From Hyperoplus lanceolatus (lineage: Eukaryota; Chordata; Actinopteri; Uranoscopiformes; Ammodytidae), in assembly GCA_026929865.2 (NCBI GenBank), contig CM049416.1, positions 5,321,501 through 5,385,500 of the forward strand: DNA of 64,000 nt. Direction: 5' to 3'. The translations under genes were made by a program, and so were the position numbers. Every line of letters starts with the position of its first letter. Position 1 is the stretch's first letter. Under the pieces are notes generated by a model, which worked only from the letters and a program-made list of their open reading frames with translations, had not been told where the DNA came from and ran no database searches. Positions 1 through 61,000 of the stretch are shown piece after piece.

Positions 1-2727
1 CATGGAGACCATCTGAGAAGGTAGATTATATCTAGGGGCTTACTTCAGGCAGAGGAATGAGGATTTCTTTACTGTTCATTTTTAAATCACAGGTCTGGCT
101 CAATAACTAAGCTTTCATCTGCTGGATTCAGAGCTCCTGTGACAGCTTGTCTTGGCCTTTCAGTGTGGTAATCAGTAGTGCTGTATGCCCACGTGGATAA
201 GAGGAAGGCTATTTGGCAGCCAGAAATAACCAGAAATGAGAGGCTTTTTCAGTTGAAAGACAATTTATTTATTTTAAACATTTTTTTAGCCCCTTTATGA
301 GCCACATCAGCAAATAAAAAAGGTTCTCATACCAAAACAAAAATCCACTTTGAACCCAAATTGATTTCACCCTCTTGTTTCTGAAAACCTCGATAGAAGT
401 AGTTAGTTTCATGACTGAATTGGATATTTTGTTTTGGGATAAATTTCTTGAAAAAAAAAAATACAATTTGTACAAGTGAGTACAAAAAGGGAATCATTGC
501 ACAGTTATTATAATGCTGTAGAAAGAAAAAAATTGCATTCATGACGGTATGACATACTAAAAAATACCTTGTTTTTAACAATTGAAATCTCAAGAGGCAC
601 GTATTGGAATTGGAGAGAGCCACACAATATGCTGCGGAATATCTGGATTAAGGAAGTGGTTTGGTTTAGCAGGTTATTTTTTTAAGTATGATAATATTCT
701 CTGACCTTTTTTGAACACATTCTGAACAGGGAAATTAAATTGAGCAGAAATGATGTCATCAGGGGTATGTTTCACTGAATATGATATTGGTCTGATAAGT
801 TGACTGGAAAAAAAAACTGTTGATTAACTGTGTGCATGCATGTACTAGTAGAGACCATCATGCATATAGGCACTGTAAACAGCGTGTGATTCCTGTGCAA
901 ATATCCACTGGCCTCCCTGTCGAGGATAACATATATAGGACAAACAGGAAATTAATTTGAAAGGGGCCACGAGTTATCAAAATATATAAATGCTTTCCCC
1001 ATGGTTTGGTTTACATGGGTGTCAGGGAAGTGCTGTTAACATGTACACAATATAAACAAGAGACGAAGGCTGTAAAAGATGGAGGGCACACAAAAAGGTT
1101 ACGTCTATGTGGTTTCTGCTTATCAAGCGTTACATGAAAACTGTCGCTAGCTAGCTCATTAACCTAGCATTAGCTTGATTGAAAACATTTCCAGCTGACA
1201 GGGTTTTAAATATAGGTCTTGAAATATGCACTTGATGGCTACATACATGGTTTAATGTTTGATGACTGAGACACAACTAGCCCTACTGTATTGGTATGAT
1301 AAGGAAAAATCCACACTAGGCAGAACTACACAGTGGATTCCATTTTTGTAGTTTTGGAATGATAATAAAGGACAGCCCGATCCGACATCTTTTTACATGA
1401 CAATATTGCTCCGAAATACAGCCCTGTCCATACCACCCTTAACCTGTGGGTTAATTCCAAAGCATTCTGTATAGACCTGCCCCTTGTCGCCTAGCGTATG
1501 ATTGGACAGACACTGTTTAGGGGGAGGGGTTAAGCAAAATCATTCAACTTCTCAATTCAGATTGAAAACAGTTACGCTGGACTTGAACCCCTGATCCGAT
1601 GTCCTGTCAGGAGGCAGGTTAGAAAATTTAACTGAAAGAAAATAAGCGCACATTTGTACGTATAAAAAGTAAACACACATGCACATTTTCTGGCCAAAAG
1701 GCGATAGTGCAAGTTTGCTTACGTGCAGGCAAAAAAAATAATTGTGTTCTACTCCTTGCAGAGAACAGTGTGAAGATAACTAAACATATTGAAATAGGAA
1801 AATAACAACTGTATCACAGAGAACACATTGGGACACTGGCAAAACACAAAAACAAATAGAAATAAACAGGTAAACACAGGAAGAGATTGCCAATGTATCG
1901 TACCATTAATACAACAATTGCGTCATTCACGTTTTAAAGGTGGACTCAGCAATTCTGGAGAGTGCTGAAAATAAATATGGAGTTAATACAAAGCCCATGC
2001 TCTGTAAACAGACATGTTGCTAGCTACGATGGGTCGGTCGGAGCCACTTTGTTAACATATCCATTCACAGAGCCAAGGCTGTGAATTAACACCAGATTGT
2101 ATTCAAATCAGAGAAGATATTCACAGATTTTGACAACAAGCGTTCTCCAGAATCGCTGAGTACACCTTTAACTCTGGTGCAAACTTGACATTCTTGCCTC
2201 CAGCCCAGCTGTCTGTGTCTCTCCACTGGATTCATGAAAATACACAAGGCAGGCAAAAAAAATATAGTTACACGAAGGCTGGTGAAACCCCAAAATATCC
2301 ACCTGCAAAAGAGACATAGGTAGAAGAGCCAAGACTGATGCTCAGCTGTCGACAGTACAACACCTTGCCAACAGCAACAAGGTTCCCTCAGCATTCTGGG
2401 GCGGTAGGGCTGGTATGTTCCTCTTGCTTCCTCTTAACAAGATGATATGCAAGTTTGTGTGCAGATCAAAAAAAAAGCTGTACCAGGGAAACAGTCTAAA
2501 TGTATGTATTTTGTGTGTATAAAAACCAAGCCAGGAGGAGCAGAAAATAGTTCTCAAAAACCCATGGTGTGGTTTTTACAGTGAGGTGAAGCAAGAAGGA
2601 ATGTGCCGGCCAGCGATAATAGAGCGCCCCCCCCACATTCCCACACGGTGAGATGTCAAGGCGGCAAAGTTTTTTCCCCCCCGTCTCAGCCCAAACGCCT
2701 CACTGTCAAAAGGCCTTTACCTCCTCC
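1..2727 (-). other. slc41a2: probable slc41a2 3' untranslated region and flank
   Basis: No coding frame is convincing here. On the minus strand the first plausible AATAAA signals downstream of the stop codon lie at about 264-273, which would give a 3' UTR of roughly 2.4 kb; this is inference. A MITE copy occupies 1934-2171. The rest is AT-rich unique-looking sequence. Confidence 0.4.
1934..2171. mobile_element. MITE with TTAAAGGTGGA(C/G)TCAGC ends, copy 1
   Basis: Left end TTAAAGGTGGACTCAGCAAT...GGAGA and right end TCTCCAGAATCGCTGAGTAC...CTTTAA are inverted. It is inside the presumed slc41a2 3' UTR. Confidence 0.82.
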
Positions 2728-48168
<45,441 letters not shown>

Positions 48169-49497
48169 GGTAAGGGTCTAGGGCCCCAGCGTCTCATCTC
48201 CCAAATATCAATGCCAGAGAGAGAGAGAGAGGGGTGTGGGAAAAATGACATAAAACAGAAGCTGGCTCAGGTCCACTATCCCATGTCAGAAATTGGCATC
48301 AGGGAGTCTATCCGTCTGAAGGAAAAGAGAGCAGAGGTTAGAACAGAGGAAAAGACAGCCTGAAGGGAAGGATGAGGTTACACTGTCAACCCAGTCACTT
48401 CTTTTGAAGAGTGACCAAAACCTTCTTAAGAGTAGACCCTGCTCCTGTCATAAACATTGTATGTTCAACCTCTGGTCAATTCAGAGATGTGGGGCTATTT
48501 TGCTTCCAACATGTCTTCTCTCACACTAATATGAATAAAAGGTCCAACATGTACATTTAGGTGTTAACCTGGTCTGTGTGCATCTGAGTATTTCTCCTAT
48601 CCAACCACCTCTTACATTAGTTTTTGTTTTTAATACGCTGAACCAAAAATCAACTTCCAGCACTTACATCAACTTAACTTTCCCATAATCATTCTTAGCA
48701 CTATTGTGAAGGTTTTCAGAAATATCAAATATGTGACCCTATATTCACCTGCAGTGTGTCTAGCTTTACAGTTTTTTTCAATCGCTAAACCACAGCAACA
48801 TGTGCAAAACTCTAACAACACTATGCACAGCAGCAGTTCATGTGGACCAAACTCTAGCTTGTTTTTCATTGCTTAAAACACAATTTTCAAAACTCTACAC
48901 ACACTTATCTCATGGCTTATATCACAACCTGCACAACACTGTGGATGTCCAACACTTTGTACAAATGCTTACACACTGGCTGCTTTCACAACTGTAAACC
49001 ACACATTCAAAACAGAATGGGTTTCAGCCTGGTGCATTTCAAACACTGTGGATTGCAATTTCAACTGACAAACTAAGAAGGTGTCTTGTTTTAGACTTGT
49101 TAGTGAACATATACAGTAAATAGGGAAAGCTCAAAAATACTTTCTTTTGGAAATGGAGCAATGGACGACAGGTTGGTGGAGGGAGGAGAGTGACAGGGCT
49201 CTGTGGATGTGTGGAGGAAGACCTAGAAGACTGTAATCACAAACTAACAGATAGTCAAAGGCTCTAAATGTACAGCAGTGGTTTTCTAATCATTTACAGA
49301 CCAACTCCATGCAGCTTCATGTCAACATGACATTAAGTGACAGCACATTTAATCTGTGCCCACCTCAATACAGTAACTAACACGTTTTTCTTGTTGTTTT
49401 GTAACTTGAAATATTTGGCATTGACTTTGACGATATTGTGATCAGATTTTAGAGGCGGACACCTTGTTGGCAACCCTCAGCCCATAAGCACACTATC

Positions 49498-49782
49498 CCT
49501 GCGTTCCAAATCACATACTTTTTCTTTTTACTACACTACATACTAAAGTACAGAAGAGTTTTAGGGCCACAGGAGTGAAAAAAAAATTCAGATAAAGGAA
49601 GTTTTTTTTTCATTATGTCGAGAAATGTCGAGAATAAAGACGAATACTCCAAAATGCTTTTGGAGTTAGTGGGGCATTTATTTATTTTCAGCATACTACA
49701 ATTGCCGTGCATGTATTGGGACATCCTAAATCTTTTTCTGGCATACTGAATAGTATGGAAGTATTGGTATTGGAACGCAGGG
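49498..49782. mobile_element. MITE with CCCTGCGTTCC ends, type B copy 3 (reverse orientation)
   Basis: Full copy with both ends (CCCTGCGTTCC... and ...GGAACGCAGGG), inverted relative to 14.5 and 17.3 kb. It lies between the candidate first exon and coding exon 1 of slc41a2. Confidence 0.85.
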
Positions 49783-49881
49783 TATGATTTAGTGCACCAC
49801 ATCTCACTGTACTGTTAGCCAAAATGCATTCCTGTATTGTGAAGGTGGAGAGTCAGGTACTAGTAACACCAAATACAAAGA

Positions 49882-49945
49882 ATAAGATAAGATAAGCATT
49901 TATTGATCCCAAGAGAGGAAATTCAACTTTTAAGGACAGATAAAT
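49882..49945 (-). mobile_element. short LINE-like 3' end
   Basis: AAGATAAGCATTTATTGATC followed by CCAAGAGAGGAAATTC is the antisense 3' end of a repeat common in teleosts (GATAAGATAAxCxTTTATTG type). Only the end is visible. Confidence 0.4.
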
Positions 49946-50613
49946 AGAGATTGTAACATATAATGTTTGCACTGTATGGGCAAACAGCAGAGATAGTTAG
50001 TCAGGACTTTAATTTAAGGTGAAGGGATGAAAATCTTTAGCTTTAGAAATTCATAGTAGACTGAACAACCTAATACATTGTTAGTATCTGAATTGACAGA
50101 GAGCATAAGAAACGCAACGGACTCGACTGAAGCTCAAAACCACACCTGCATTTTGTTTACACCTGTGTGACTTGTCTAATTTTGACGATGCAGTCCAAAG
50201 ATCATAGATTACAGTTTGCCCACTTTATACCTGAACTTCATATAATTAGTGCTCAGGCCTTTCATATTGTAGGCTACTACCTGCCACTGCCAGTCCCGGT
50301 TCATAGCATTACTATTTTTCTGTTTTAAGGTGACGTTAGACATTTCGTTTAACGCCTCCTAACCACTGAAGTTCATATTTACTGATAACCTTGCTAAACA
50401 CCACAATGTTGGCGAGTTATGGATGTGTTAGCAAACACTGGGCTATGTTAGCTAGCTGTGTAGGAATCAAAACACTAGAAAGCAAGACCTCGTACTTTCT
50501 TATGGGTTAACCTGGAAAATACAATGGCCACTGTTAGCTGGTAACCAAATATATGTTTAAAAAAAAATACTTGATATAGTAGCATAAGAATGTATTTCAT
50601 TTTCATTAGTTAC

Positions 50614-50800
50614 CTTTCAGCAACGGGGACATTTTTCATCCAGGAGAAGAGATGCGAGTCTTCTTCTCTGACAGCCAACCAGCCAGCCAAAGAGACGCGT
50701 CAGAGCAAAGAGTGCTACCAAAGCTCGTCTATGTTTGAAGATGTACCACGCAGTTTGGGAAAAAAAAGTCGGCGTAGACTGGCATAGTCAACGACGAAAG
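50614..50800 (-). other. slc41a2: candidate non-coding first exon of slc41a2
   Basis: On the minus strand a CpG-containing stretch with no long frame ends in CTGAAAG|GTAACT (donor at 50613-50612), a good 5' splice site about 2.4 kb upstream of the coding start. A CT-rich tract near 48220-48230 followed by AG would serve as acceptor for the coding exon. The upstream end is a guess. It lies about 0.5 kb from the nopchap1 ATG, as expected for a shared promoter. Confidence 0.4.
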
Positions 50801-51326
50801 TACGCAAATCAATTTGAACATAATGGATTTTTCCCTTCCACGTCATACTTGATGAGGATGATGAGGGCTAAAACATAATAAAGAAGATCTTTTTTTAAAG
50901 CAGAAAAATATAAATGATTGATGTCCGTAGGGCTTTAACGGTAACAAAGGCAAGTCAGAGTGAGATCTCCCCCTACACTTCAGTTCTTTTCTAGGTAGAA
51001 CAAAAAGTGCCACACAGATATTTTGATAGTACACCTTGCTCATAGTAAAATAGTTGACCATTTCATGAAAGCCCATCGTTTTATTACATTTTCTTACAAT
51101 TTCAGTGAACTTATTTATTGGTGTTCACATTCGTTGTATATGTACCGTCGGTGTCATTGTTACAGCCAACTTGACAGCAGTCGAATAATTGAGGTCTTCC
51201 CAAACGGTAGACGGCGCTATAAATCTGGTTTCAACATTTATTTTTTTCAGCTACGTTCCGCCCGGATGTTGCTACTCTCACTTGTTACACACATGTCGAA
51301 GGGAACATTACTGTGTGGTGTCTAAA
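50801..51326. promoter_or_regulatory. probable shared bidirectional promoter region of slc41a2 and nopchap1
   Basis: The two genes point away from each other across this interval, as in human 12q23.3. A TATA-like CTATAAAT lies at about 51217-51224 on the plus strand, some 100 bases before the nopchap1 ATG. No other element could be assigned; the promoter call rests on position. Confidence 0.4.
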
Positions 51327-53822
<2,496 letters not shown>

Positions 53823-53900
53823 AGGGAGGGTGGATGCACAGACACTTTCAGATGCATTATTGACTTTCTTTTGGATGTGGGTCGAAACTGACTGATGGAA

Positions 53901-53906
53901 AATAAA
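53901..53906 (+). terminator. nopchap1: nopchap1 polyadenylation signal
   Basis: The sequence AATAAA follows the nopchap1 stop codon by about 80 bases, a normal distance for a short 3' UTR. Confidence 0.7.
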
Positions 53907-54712
53907 AACTCTGCCGGGGTGGTGAATGGAATACAGCCACCTTTAAAGACACAGTGCACTGAGAGCTCCTGTGTGGACAGATACAAATCTTCCGTATCCC
54001 TATGGGAACAATGTTTTATTTTGTACATTTTAAAGGTCGCAAAAAGTGCCTTTGGAGCCAGAAGAGCTGTTGTAATGACCTCATCCGCTCTGGCTATATG
54101 TCTTCTCATTGTTGTGCATACTGTGTTTATGTGGAATGTTGTAGATCACCTTGTTTGTGTCCTCCATCTTCACGAGCTCAAACGCATTCTTACATCGGTT
54201 TAGGCTACACACTATTTGAGCTTTCACGAGGCTCCGGTTGGATTTCGTGTGTACGTCAATGAAACGAAAAACGCCTCCGTTCAAAGACACAGCTACATCT
54301 AAATGGATTCATTTTCAGGATAACATGTAAGCCAGCTGAAATAATACTGTTAATCTTTTCATTTGCCGATATGGGTTTCTTCAATGGCCAATGCCAATAT
54401 TTTAAGAGCACGTTGACTTGTATATATATATTGCCAATATCAGTGTTTTTTTGTTAGGTTTTTTTGCATTTGATTAAAAAAACAATTTATTAATGAAATA
54501 GAAAACAAAAATTGAACTTGAAATTAAACACATTTTTTTTTTTTTTATAAAAAATATGCATTGTCTGTCGCTTGTCCTTCCGTTGTGTTTGCCAAAGGGG
54601 ACTTCTGGATTTCTGTCCAACAGTCTGTGAATTACATATAAAATGTAGCTTGAGCTGCTGCCCCGCAAACCTGACTCCGGATAAGCGGTTGAAGATGATG
54701 ACAAGGTAAATA

Positions 54713-56348
54713 CAGTATCTCACAAAAGTGAGTACACCCCTCACATTTCTTCACATTTTTCTTTATATCTTTCCATGGGACAACACTGAAGAAATGACAC
54801 TTTGATACAATGTAAAGTAGTCAGTGTACAGCTTGTATAACAGTGTAAATTTACTGTCCCCTCAAAATAACTCGACACACAGCCATTAATGTCTAAACTG
54901 CTGGCAACAAAAGTGAGTACACCCCTTAGAAAAATTTTACAAATTGGGCCCAAAGTGTCAATATTTTGCTTTGCCATCATTATTTTCTAGCACTGCCTTA
55001 ACCCTCTTGGGCATGTAGTTCACTAGAGCTTCACAGGTTGCAACTGGAACCCTCTTCCACCCATTTATGACAGCATCACAGAGCTGGTGGATATTAAAGA
55101 CCTTGCGCTCCTCCACCTTCTGTTTGAGGATGCCCCAAAGATGCTCAATAGGGTTTAGGTCTGGAGACATGCTTGGCCAGGCCATAACCTTTACCCTCAG
55201 CTTTTTTAGCAAGCCACTGGTCGTCTTGGAGGTGTGTTTGGGGTCGTTATCATGTTGCAATACCACCCTGCGGCCCAGTTTACGAAGGTTGAGTGCACGT
55301 GGTCAGCGTGTACACAGAGGTTGGCTTTGGAAAATAGACGTATGAGTGCTGCCAGCATTGCTGAAGGGCTTGAAGGGGTGGGGGGTCAACCTGTCAGTGC
55401 TCAGACCATACGCCGCACTCTGCATCATACTGGTCTACATGGCTGTCATCCCAGAAGGAAGCCTATTCTAAAGATGATGCACAAGAAACCCCACAAAAGT
55501 TTGCTGAAGACAAACAGACTACGGACATGGATTACTGCAACCATGTCCTGTGGTCTGATGAGACCAAGATACATTTATTTGGTTCAGATGGTGTTAAGAG
55601 TGTGGAGGGCAACCAGGTGAGGAGTACAAAGACAAGTGTGTCTTGCCTATAGTCAAGCATGGTGGTTGGAGTGTCATGGTCTGGGGCTGCATGAGTGCTG
55701 CCAGCACTGGGGATCTACAGTTCATTGAATTCTAACATGTACTGTGACATACTGAAGCAGAGCATGATCCCCTCCCTTCATAAACTGGGCCGCAGGGCAG
55801 TACTGCAACATGATAACGACCCCAAACACACCTCCGAACGACCACTGGCTTGCTAAAGAGCTGAGGGTAAAGGTTATGGACTGGCCAAGCATGTCTCCAG
55901 TCTTAAACCCTATTGAGCATCTTTGGGGCATCCTCAAACGGGAGATGGAGGAGCGCAAGGACTCTAATATCCACCAGCTCCTTGATGTCGTCATGAATGG
56001 GTAGAAGAGGGTTCCAGTGGCAACCTGTGAAGCTCTAGTGAACTACATGCCCAAGAGGGTTAAGGCAGTGCTAGAAAATAATGATGGCAAAGCAAAATAT
56101 TGACACTTTGGGCCCAATTTGTAAAATTTTTCTAAGGGGTGTACTCACTTTTGTTGCCAGCAGTTTAGACATTAATGGCTGTGTGTCGAGTTATTTTGAG
56201 GGGACAGTAAATTTACACTGTTATACAAGCTGTACACTGACTACTTTACATTGTATCAAAGTGTCATTTATTCAGTGTTGTCGCATGGAAAGATATAAAG
56301 AAAAATGTGAAGAAATGTGAGGGGTGTACTCACTTTTGTGAGATACTG
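54713..56348. mobile_element. Tc1-like transposon rearranged into a palindrome with ~575-bp arms
   Basis: The ends are CAGTATCTCACAAAAGTGAG and its complement, flanked by TA (54711-54712, 56349-56350), the Tc1/mariner target. The left arm (54713-55287) is an inverted copy of the right arm (55776-56348), so each arm carries the terminal repeat plus the C-terminal third of the transposase, including HDNDPKH and NPIEHLWG, which hold the second D and the E of the DD34E triad. The middle part (55288-55775, plus strand) encodes IAEGLEGVGGQPVS, TIRRTLHHTGL and WSDETK-like sequence with the first D, in broken frames. The N-terminal DNA-binding region is missing. The right arm has a TAG within the transposase near 56003; the left-arm copy is open (55266-54958). 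It cannot encode a full transposase. Confidence 0.93.
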
Positions 56349-56519
56349 TATTTGGGCTTAAAATTAAAAGGAGCTCACATTGGTTTATCTTTTTAAACGG
56401 CCTTGTGAGCGGTAAATCGGTCTGGTTATCCAGAAGACCTTGCTTATGGGCTAGAAATGCTGTGTGATTTTGACCTATGACCGCAGAGCATGATTGGGCC
56501 GCGCATATTGTGAGGGTAT

Positions 56520-57009
56520 GGCTGTGTTCGGAAAGCCATACTAACATCCTACTTATACTCATTTTGACTTCAATTTCAGTATGTGACGGTTGGGTATGCG
56601 AGAAATTCCCGATTGAGTACTAACTTCCGGGAAGATTTTGGGTATGGATCGATTGGATACTTTTCATACTCAACCGCCCCACAATGCATTGCGTCTTTTC
56701 AAAAAACAACAAGGAAGGTTTTTTTTTAATTCTTTATTTACAATTCTGCATTTCCTGCACAACACAGGACTGTATGTAAGAATCTAGTTCTATATCTTAT
56801 CTGTGGAGGGCGGTAATACGCTAAACAGCGTCTAAACGGACGGACTCTTATAAGAAGAAGAAGAAATTCTTTATTGCTTGAGTATACTTCAACTGAAAAT
56901 GTTTTGACGCACCTCACATACACAATCGATCTTTGAGTAGACAGTATGTAGAATATAGATGTTGAGTATGTAGGATGTAGGACGTTAGTATGGCTTTCTG
57001 AACACAGCC
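56520..57009. mobile_element. MITE of the GGCTGTGTT family, copy 3
   Basis: It is full length with ends GGCTGTGTTCGGAAAGCC and GGCTTTCTGAACACAGCC, and carries a 126-bp insert. No clear target duplication was seen. Confidence 0.85.
56739..56864 (+). mobile_element. 126-bp retroposon-like insert with (GAA)n end
   Basis: The insert contains GGAGGGCGGTAATACGC and ends AAGAAGAAGAA. It is flanked by an 11-base duplication AATTCTTTATT (56728-56738, 56865-56875). The MITE copy at 15.8 kb has AATTCTTTATT only once, showing the empty site. Confidence 0.82.
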
Positions 57010-57863
57010 CATGATTAGCCGTGTGCAGTTGGTGCATCAACAACCTACTGAATACCCCTATTGACTGTTCATATCAGCTGGCTTTGCCTCTTTGTCATCT
57101 CAAAATGACTTGATATTTGGGGTTCAACTTGATCCAGAACTGAATAGAGTGCATTTTTACAGTTTGGAATAAAGCTTGTAATCATCACATTGCGGCTTCA
57201 CACCACACAGAAGAAATGTCACTTTTAAGACACTGTTTCCTGCATTCTGGAGACTTAAAAACAATGAACATTTTAATAAAAAAATAAATAAGAACACTGC
57301 AACTGAATTTATTTGTCAAATACTTCCATAGTAATAGTAGTTCCATCTTTAACAATAGGCCTACCTTTATTATATCTATTATTATGGACCCTTTTCCTAT
57401 CCCTGATAGTGAATTGATGACAAATGAGATGCACAACCATTCATTCAAAGTAATGATCAGAATGTATTGAAGTATAGTTTAATTGCAGATGTGTGGACTA
57501 TTTACATAGGGAGAACATGCAAACCCCACACAAAAAAAAGGCTACAACTGCAAACTACATCTTCAGCCATCTGTATGTGAGGACAATCTGGGCCACCATG
57601 GGTTTACCACATTAACACGGGCCATATAAGATGTTAAGCCCCACCAGACCTGCATTGGGAACCCACTCTTTCTGTGTGTTGATCTGTTTGATGCTTGCCT
57701 TTGTATGCCTGACATGTTGCTACAGTTTCTATTATTTCTTATTTCAATGCCAATGTGTCCTAAAACACTAATAACTGCACCGGACAGTGCTTTTCTGGTT
57801 TGGCTTTTCATTGGGAGGAATTAAACTCAACTCAAATTAACAAATTGACAATCTGGTCCATAT
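57010..57863. other. intergenic sequence without a recognised feature
   Basis: AT-rich sequence between the MITE at 56.5-57.0 kb and the 3' end of the minus-strand gene. Short frames only; no repeat found with a second copy in this window. Confidence 0.5.
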
Positions 57864-57869
57864 TTTATT
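57864..57869 (-). terminator. polyadenylation signal of the uncharacterised minus-strand gene
   Basis: AATAAA on the minus strand, about 150 bases after the stop codon at 58021. Confidence 0.55.
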
Positions 57870-58020
57870 ATTTACTTAAAACGTACACATCCCTTTTAAG
57901 CGTAGGTGTTCATCTCTAAAAACAAACCATCTTATTATTAAGAGAAACCCAGGGATTGTTTTTCAAGATGGACAAAGAAATGATCTTTGGGAAGGGCTCA
58001 ATTTAGGAGGACCATACCAT

Positions 58021-61000
58021 TTAGTCATCCTGTGATCCACATACTGTATATTTCAGTATGTGTTTAATCTGGGACAGTGTGGAGAACATCCTGATGATGG
58101 CGTTGCACTTCTCTTTCTTCTGGTCCTGTGGTGTTGATCCATTCTCCAGGAGGACAACTTCAGTTTGGGACACCAATGTGTCAACCTCACAAGCTGGAGA
58201 TAATGTGTGGCTTTTTCTTCTGGAAATTGGTCTCTCTTCTTTCTTAACAAATCTGTTTTTTTTTTGTGTAGCCTCCGGCAGCTGCATTTTTAGTTGCCTG
58301 GCAATCGCCTTCTCGAATGCCTCATCTTTGGACATGATTGCAGCCTGTAGCCTCTTGGTGGATCCAAACTCCAGACAGAGATTGTCAAAGATGGTACGGT
58401 GGAGGCGTCCAACAGGCAGTTGGGTGGAGAAACTTGGTTCTCCCACATGCCTCATCAGATTTTTCAAAATACCATCAAAGTCCAAGTCCATCACAGAGGT
58501 CTTAATTGTCTCAATGATGATGTGGTCCAGCAGCTTACCAAGGAACACAGCAAGAAAGGTCTTATATTCTTGCAGTAACTCCTTGATACTGACGGGAGAC
58601 ACTGAGCCCTCAAAGCTGGACACGTCTGTACTCCACTGCCCCTGTGATTGAGAGTCTTTGAACAGCTCTGGGCTTAACTCCTCAACGATGGTTACTTCAT
58701 CTGGCATGGATGACTCAGAACAATCACTTTCCTGGCTAACTTCATCAGAGGACCTTGGACTGTACTTCCTACACAGGCCCTCAGCCAATATTCTGGCGAC
58801 ATTGTAAACCATAGATTTCGTTGGAGATTCCAGTCTCGCACTCTCAACAGATTCCTCCGATCGTGGGGAAGACGTTGTTGACCGTGTGATGACTGTCAGT
58901 GTGCGGTTGACCTTCCTGGCCACCTCTTCAGCAACTAGCTCCAGCAGCCCTTCAGAGTACTCAGATGTTTTCTCTTCAACTTCTAGCACGTTTTCCAGAC
59001 AGTGGTGAAGTGAATTTCCCAGGCTGGCTTGGATATCCTCTGCTGTAACTGTGCAATAGTTACGCTCACCCTGTGGACCTTCAATTCCGTACCTTAAAAA
59101 GACAATTGTACTTTAGTCAACTAATCTGCTCTGGGCTTTGCTATTCAAACACATCCCACTGGTTTGGTCTCAACATTGATTACTTAAGGTAGCATTGACC
59201 AGGGGCCTCATTTATAAACGTTGCGTACGCCCAGAAGAGGGCGCACGCCAATTTCTAAGCAAATATTGGGATTTATAAAAACCAAACTTGACGGGAGATG
59301 TGCGGTTCTCCACGCAAACTCTGACCCATGCGTACGCACAGAAAGTGGAGAAAGGAGAAACGGCGACTCCGTCGGCACATGTATGAAGTGCGAGAACGAA
59401 TGTGTTTGTGTAAAATGAATCCAGATAGGCCTATTATAAGCCATGTAGGTCTATCATATATTGGGAGTTCCTTTGCAAAACGGAAGAAGCCATTCTTACA
59501 ACTAATGAACAAATGCCTCCACGGATTATTCCATGGAGTGATACCAACAAAAACAAAACTAATTAGGATCTTAAATAGCCTACAAACGGAGATAGGCTAT
59601 ATGAGTGCAAATAAAAACAAAATAGCGTTCGAATAAGCTCTGCAGTTAGAATAACCTATCTGCATGTTGTGGAATTAATTCTGATAATATTGAGGTGGAA
59701 TACAGCCTATTACTTTTACACTGACGCTGTTCTCGATGCCTCAGTCAGGCAGACAGGAGTGCACCTTTTCATACACTAATGATAAGCCTACTGTACATCA
59801 CATAGGCTACTGTGATCTTTTTCACGGCTTTTAGTCCGTTTTATCTATGTGTTTTTCTTTGAGTTTAAGCACGTCGCAATTGTGTTTTGAAAGGGACTGT
59901 GAAGTTTATTATTAACCCTCCGCCGCCCGCCACTGCCCCGGGATGAATTCTCCGAATCTGTATCTCATGGGGGGTCTCAGTGTCCCCCGTTCGTGGCACA
60001 AACACTGTTGTGTGAGGATATGCACTTGTTTGCGTCCACTTTTATGTCGGATCGCTTCTTTTTATTTCGGCCACAGCGTTCACAGAGATCGCCACAGGCT
60101 GCACTATGACGCCTTTACGCTCACACTGCCACCAAACTATATTTTCCCTGGTCGCCACTTCTCCAACGGGTACTTCGGGGTGACCGCAGTGATCCACACC
60201 GTGTGGAGTCTATTTTTCCATTTCCCTTTCAGTCGGCGATTGCCACTACCGCCTTCATGCACTCAGTAAATGATATTAATTTGGGCGTGTTGATGACTAT
60301 GTATGGGTAAATATGGGCGGTACGTGAAGCCCGCAAAGTCTGCGCCACATTTAGAGTTGATTGTGATTTATAAAGGGAAACAGGCGTAGGACGTGAGTGC
60401 GCACTGTTTTATAAATCCGAATATTTTTGTTCGCACGTACATCCTACATTTCTTCCGTACGCCAGCTTCCACGTGAATCCCACGCAAAGCTTTATAAATG
60501 AGGCCCCAGAACAGTAACATCTAGTAAAAAGATGCAAAACTAATCCAAATCCAAATGTTTTTCCTAAAGACTTGTCCTAAAATCCTAAAATGTGAGTCTA
60601 GATTCAGGTAAGATGTTGAAGATCGCGAATGAAGTGTAAGTCATTTTCTATGTTAATAATGATTTATCTATGTTTAGCTTTGGGAATATTGATTTCTGAT
60701 ATGTCATGCCAATACAAGTTCTTAATTTGAGTAGATGTCAATTGAATAACACAGTAATTGGCTGTGGAAGCCTTTGACTTACATTGAGCCTTTGACTTAC
60801 ATTGAGTCTGAACTATAGATGGAGATGGAGCTGCTGTCATCTTCCCAGAAAATCTGTCCACAAATCCAGCTTTTCACCTGGGGTGTAACCTCATCCAGGA
60901 CCAGGCTGCAGACAATCTCTACAATCTCACGACAGAGGTCTGACAGCAGTATGACTGTGTCAGCGTCAATGTTGCCAACTGCCAGGATCATCCACTGCCT

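Larger units (their letters stand above)
48169..50613 (-). other. slc41a2: presumed slc41a2 5' UTR and first intron
   Basis: It includes a (CT)n run next to coding exon 1, a type B MITE (49498-49782) and a LINE-like end at 49.9 kb. The 48.75-49.1 kb stretch (AAAACTCTACACACACTTAT) looks like a dispersed repeat but no second copy is present here. Confidence 0.5.

Noticed and set aside
58058..58651. 197-codon plus-strand frame
   Set aside because: It is the antisense shadow of the last exon of the uncharacterised minus-strand gene, whose splice phases support the minus frame.
59943..60269. 108-codon frame inside the 1.3-kb transposon
   Set aside because: Considered as a transposase remnant, but no catalytic or DNA-binding motif is visible.
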